The position numbers were made by a program, and so were the translations under genes. The notes beneath the pieces were generated by a model. It did no database searches and was not told the DNA's origin. It worked only from the letters and a program-made list of their open reading frames with translations. Positions 6,953-8,380 of a DNA stretch of 8,380 bases are shown in pieces. Positions within the stretch are counted from its first letter, which is position 1, and every line of letters starts with the position of its first letter. Origin of the DNA: Candidatus Kapaibacterium sp. (GTDB taxonomy: Bacteria > Bacteroidota > Ignavibacteria > Kapaibacteriales > Kapaibacteriaceae); assembly GCA_030830285.1 (NCBI GenBank), contig JAURNF010000206.1, positions 1 through 8,380 on the forward strand, read 5' to 3'.

Positions 6953-8380
6953 GTGTTGAACGGTGTCGATCTATTTCTGCGTAACGTACGTATGTCGTTA
7001 CGCTCGAGTATGCACGTGTGTATCGCTATGCTGACATGCGTCGGCGGAGCGGTACATCTTGCAGCAGGAGACACTCTCACGTTTATACCGACACTTTCCG
7101 GTCGGTTGCAGCAACCCCGCACAACATTTACTGGTCTGCCCGGATTTCAATCGTGTTGCTCCACCCTTGAGCATGGTAATGGATGGGGCGCCGCGGTACT
7201 TCTCGGACTTGAGATTCTGCGACCGCTGCCCGAGTTGCGCATCGAGGGCTATCTCGGGGTATCGCGTAATGCATATAGGTTGTACAAAGACGACTTCATT
7301 GGATATTCGCTCGTAAACACTGATAATGGTGTCGGCGTCGATAGTGCTGTTTCTCGCACGACGGCAGAACTTGGCATCACATCTGTGGAGCTTCGTGCTC
7401 AGGCGCTGTATTCTCCTCAAGCGCTTGCAGGTCTCGGCATCATGGGTGGACTTGTCGGCAGTATTGATGTGGCGTCGACTGCATCGCAGCGCGAGACACT
7501 GCTCCGACCTGCGAACGTTATCTTCGCAGATACACGAACGAACGAGCGACTCGCGTATTCTACCTCAGCCTCGGCAATGGTCCAGCCATGGGTGAGTGTC
7601 TACGCCGGACTCGGATGGCAAACGCAACTCTCGTCAACGATTGGATTGCGCCTCGCAGTCGCCTATGAACTCGGTGCAACGGCAATCATTGCTGACGCGG
7701 GGAAGAGGCTCACTTCTAATGCGATTCGTCTCGATGTAGGATTGCCCTTTATGTGTTACCGTACAGACGCGCTAGCTGCTCTACCTGTGCGGGTGCCAAG
7801 CCCAGAAGGAGCTTCACGCTCAACATTACGTAGCTCACTCAATGTGTATGAACTACTCCCTGGCGAGCAGCTACGTGATGTGGGTATTGTGCGCATTGAA
7901 GAGACATTATCAAGGCAGCTCTATCCGCTTCTGCCTTACGTCTTCTTCGATCAAGGCAGTGATGTACTGAATGGTAACCGCTATACGTTCTTGTCAACAG
8001 CGCAGACTGCAGCATTCAATGAAGAACGGCGATTTCGATTCGATAACGTCACGGCAGAGCGTCGAAGTGATGTGACGCTTGAGGTGTACTATAACATTCT
8101 CAACGTTATTGGACGCCGCTTGCGCGACGTTTACCCAACAGCAACACTGACGATTCATGGCTACAATAACGGTCGTGATGATGAACGAGGTGATACGGTC
8201 CTATCTCGAAAGCGTGCTGAAGCGATCAAGGACTACCTCGTCCGAGTATGGCGAATTGAGCCGTCACGCCTACGCACTACAGCTGGGAATCTCTCGCCGC
8301 ACGCTGCGCTGACAACGATGACTGACGTGCGCGATCGAGAAGATGGTTTCGAAGAAAATCGTCGTGCAGAACTGGTTCCA
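6953..8380 (+). CDS. OmpA-family outer-membrane protein with beta-barrel-like N-terminal region (runs off right edge)
   Basis: An open frame of at least 476 codons with no stop before the window ends. Numbering is from GTG 6953. The alternative start ATG 6992 (residue 14) would give a more typical signal peptide but lacks a ribosome binding site. The hydrophobic core at 22-38 ends AVHLAA/GD, indicating export. The first 270 or so residues contain GFQSCCS (65-71) and many alternating aromatic/Gly-rich strands (GWGAAVLLGLEIL, RIEGYLGVS, VYAGLGW, RLAVAYELG), consistent with an outer-membrane barrel or beta-domain. The C-terminal part is an OmpA-like peptidoglycan-binding domain: YPLLPYVFFDQGSDVL (323-338), TLTIHGYNN (398-406), LSRKRAEAIKDYL (417-429) and the hallmark ENRRAEL (468-474). 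About 40 residues are inserted between the first strand and the helix preceding TLTIHG. Expected job: tethering the outer membrane to the cell wall. The class is confident; the exact N-terminus is not. Confidence 0.85.
   Translation, partial: MLNGVDLFLRNVRMSLRSSMHVCIAMLTCVGGAVHLAAGDTLTFIPTLSGRLQQPRTTFTGLPGFQSCCSTLEHGNGWGAAVLLGLEILRPLPELRIEGYLGVSRNAYRLYKDDFIGYSLVNTDNGVGVDSAVSRTTAELGITSVELRAQALYSPQALAGLGIMGGLVGSIDVASTASQRETLLRPANVIFADTRTNERLAYSTSASAMVQPWVSVYAGLGWQTQLSSTIGLRLAVAYELGATAIIADAGKRLTSNAIRLDVGLPFMCYRTDALAALPVRVPSPEGASRSTLRSSLNVYELLPGEQLRDVGIVRIEETLSRQLYPLLPYVFFDQGSDVLNGNRYTFLSTAQTAAFNEERRFRFDNVTAERRSDVTLEVYYNILNVIGRRLRDVYPTATLTIHGYNNGRDDERGDTVLSRKRAEAIKDYLVRVWRIEPSRLRTTAGNLSPHAALTTMTDVRDREDGFEENRRAELVP

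Noticed and set aside
6998..7595. Several open frames on both strands inside the OmpA-family gene
   Set aside because: The plus frame running from 6953 to the window end encodes a signal peptide and a full OmpA motif set, so the others are shadows.

Overview
The window looks like a chromosomal piece of a diderm bacterium from the Bacteroidota/Chlorobi (FCB) side, most likely an Ignavibacteria/Kapabacteria-type lineage. This is inferred from protein architecture, not from a marker gene. The clues are a GH92 glycosidase, a long exported protein whose C-terminus looks like a type IX secretion (T9SS) sorting domain, several lipoproteins with clear lipoboxes, an Asp-box propeller, and an OmpA-family protein with an unusual lineage-type N-terminus. 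Every recognised gene carries a secretion or lipoprotein signal, so this is a cell-envelope and extracellular-degradation neighbourhood. No tRNA, rRNA, transposase, phage gene, CRISPR array or defence gene was seen.

Layout. On the minus strand, from 1320 down past position 1, a small lipoprotein with a GTG start is followed by the first 286 codons of a GH92 alpha-mannosidase-like enzyme, which runs off the left edge. From 1321 to 1555 lies a divergent intergenic region with a spaced 9-bp inverted repeat. On the plus strand, 1556-4345 encodes a 929-residue exported protein with an IgGFc-binding-type N-terminal domain, an Ig-like module, two ASH-like modules and a T9SS-type C-terminus. After 78 bases containing a possible hairpin come two tightly linked lipoprotein genes: an alpha/beta-hydrolase (4424-5662) and a seven-Asp-box beta-propeller (5667-6719), only 4 nt apart. 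After about 230 bases without a convincing gene, an OmpA-family gene starts near 6953 and runs off the right edge. It has no stop within the window.

How they may work together. The GH92 enzyme with its companion lipoprotein, the large secreted adhesin-like protein, and the hydrolase/propeller pair could all act in surface attachment and breakdown of external polymers. The OmpA protein would link the outer membrane to peptidoglycan. These links rest on gene order and export signals only. The hydrolase/propeller pair is the most system-like unit here, but I see no decisive evidence for a wholly new system.
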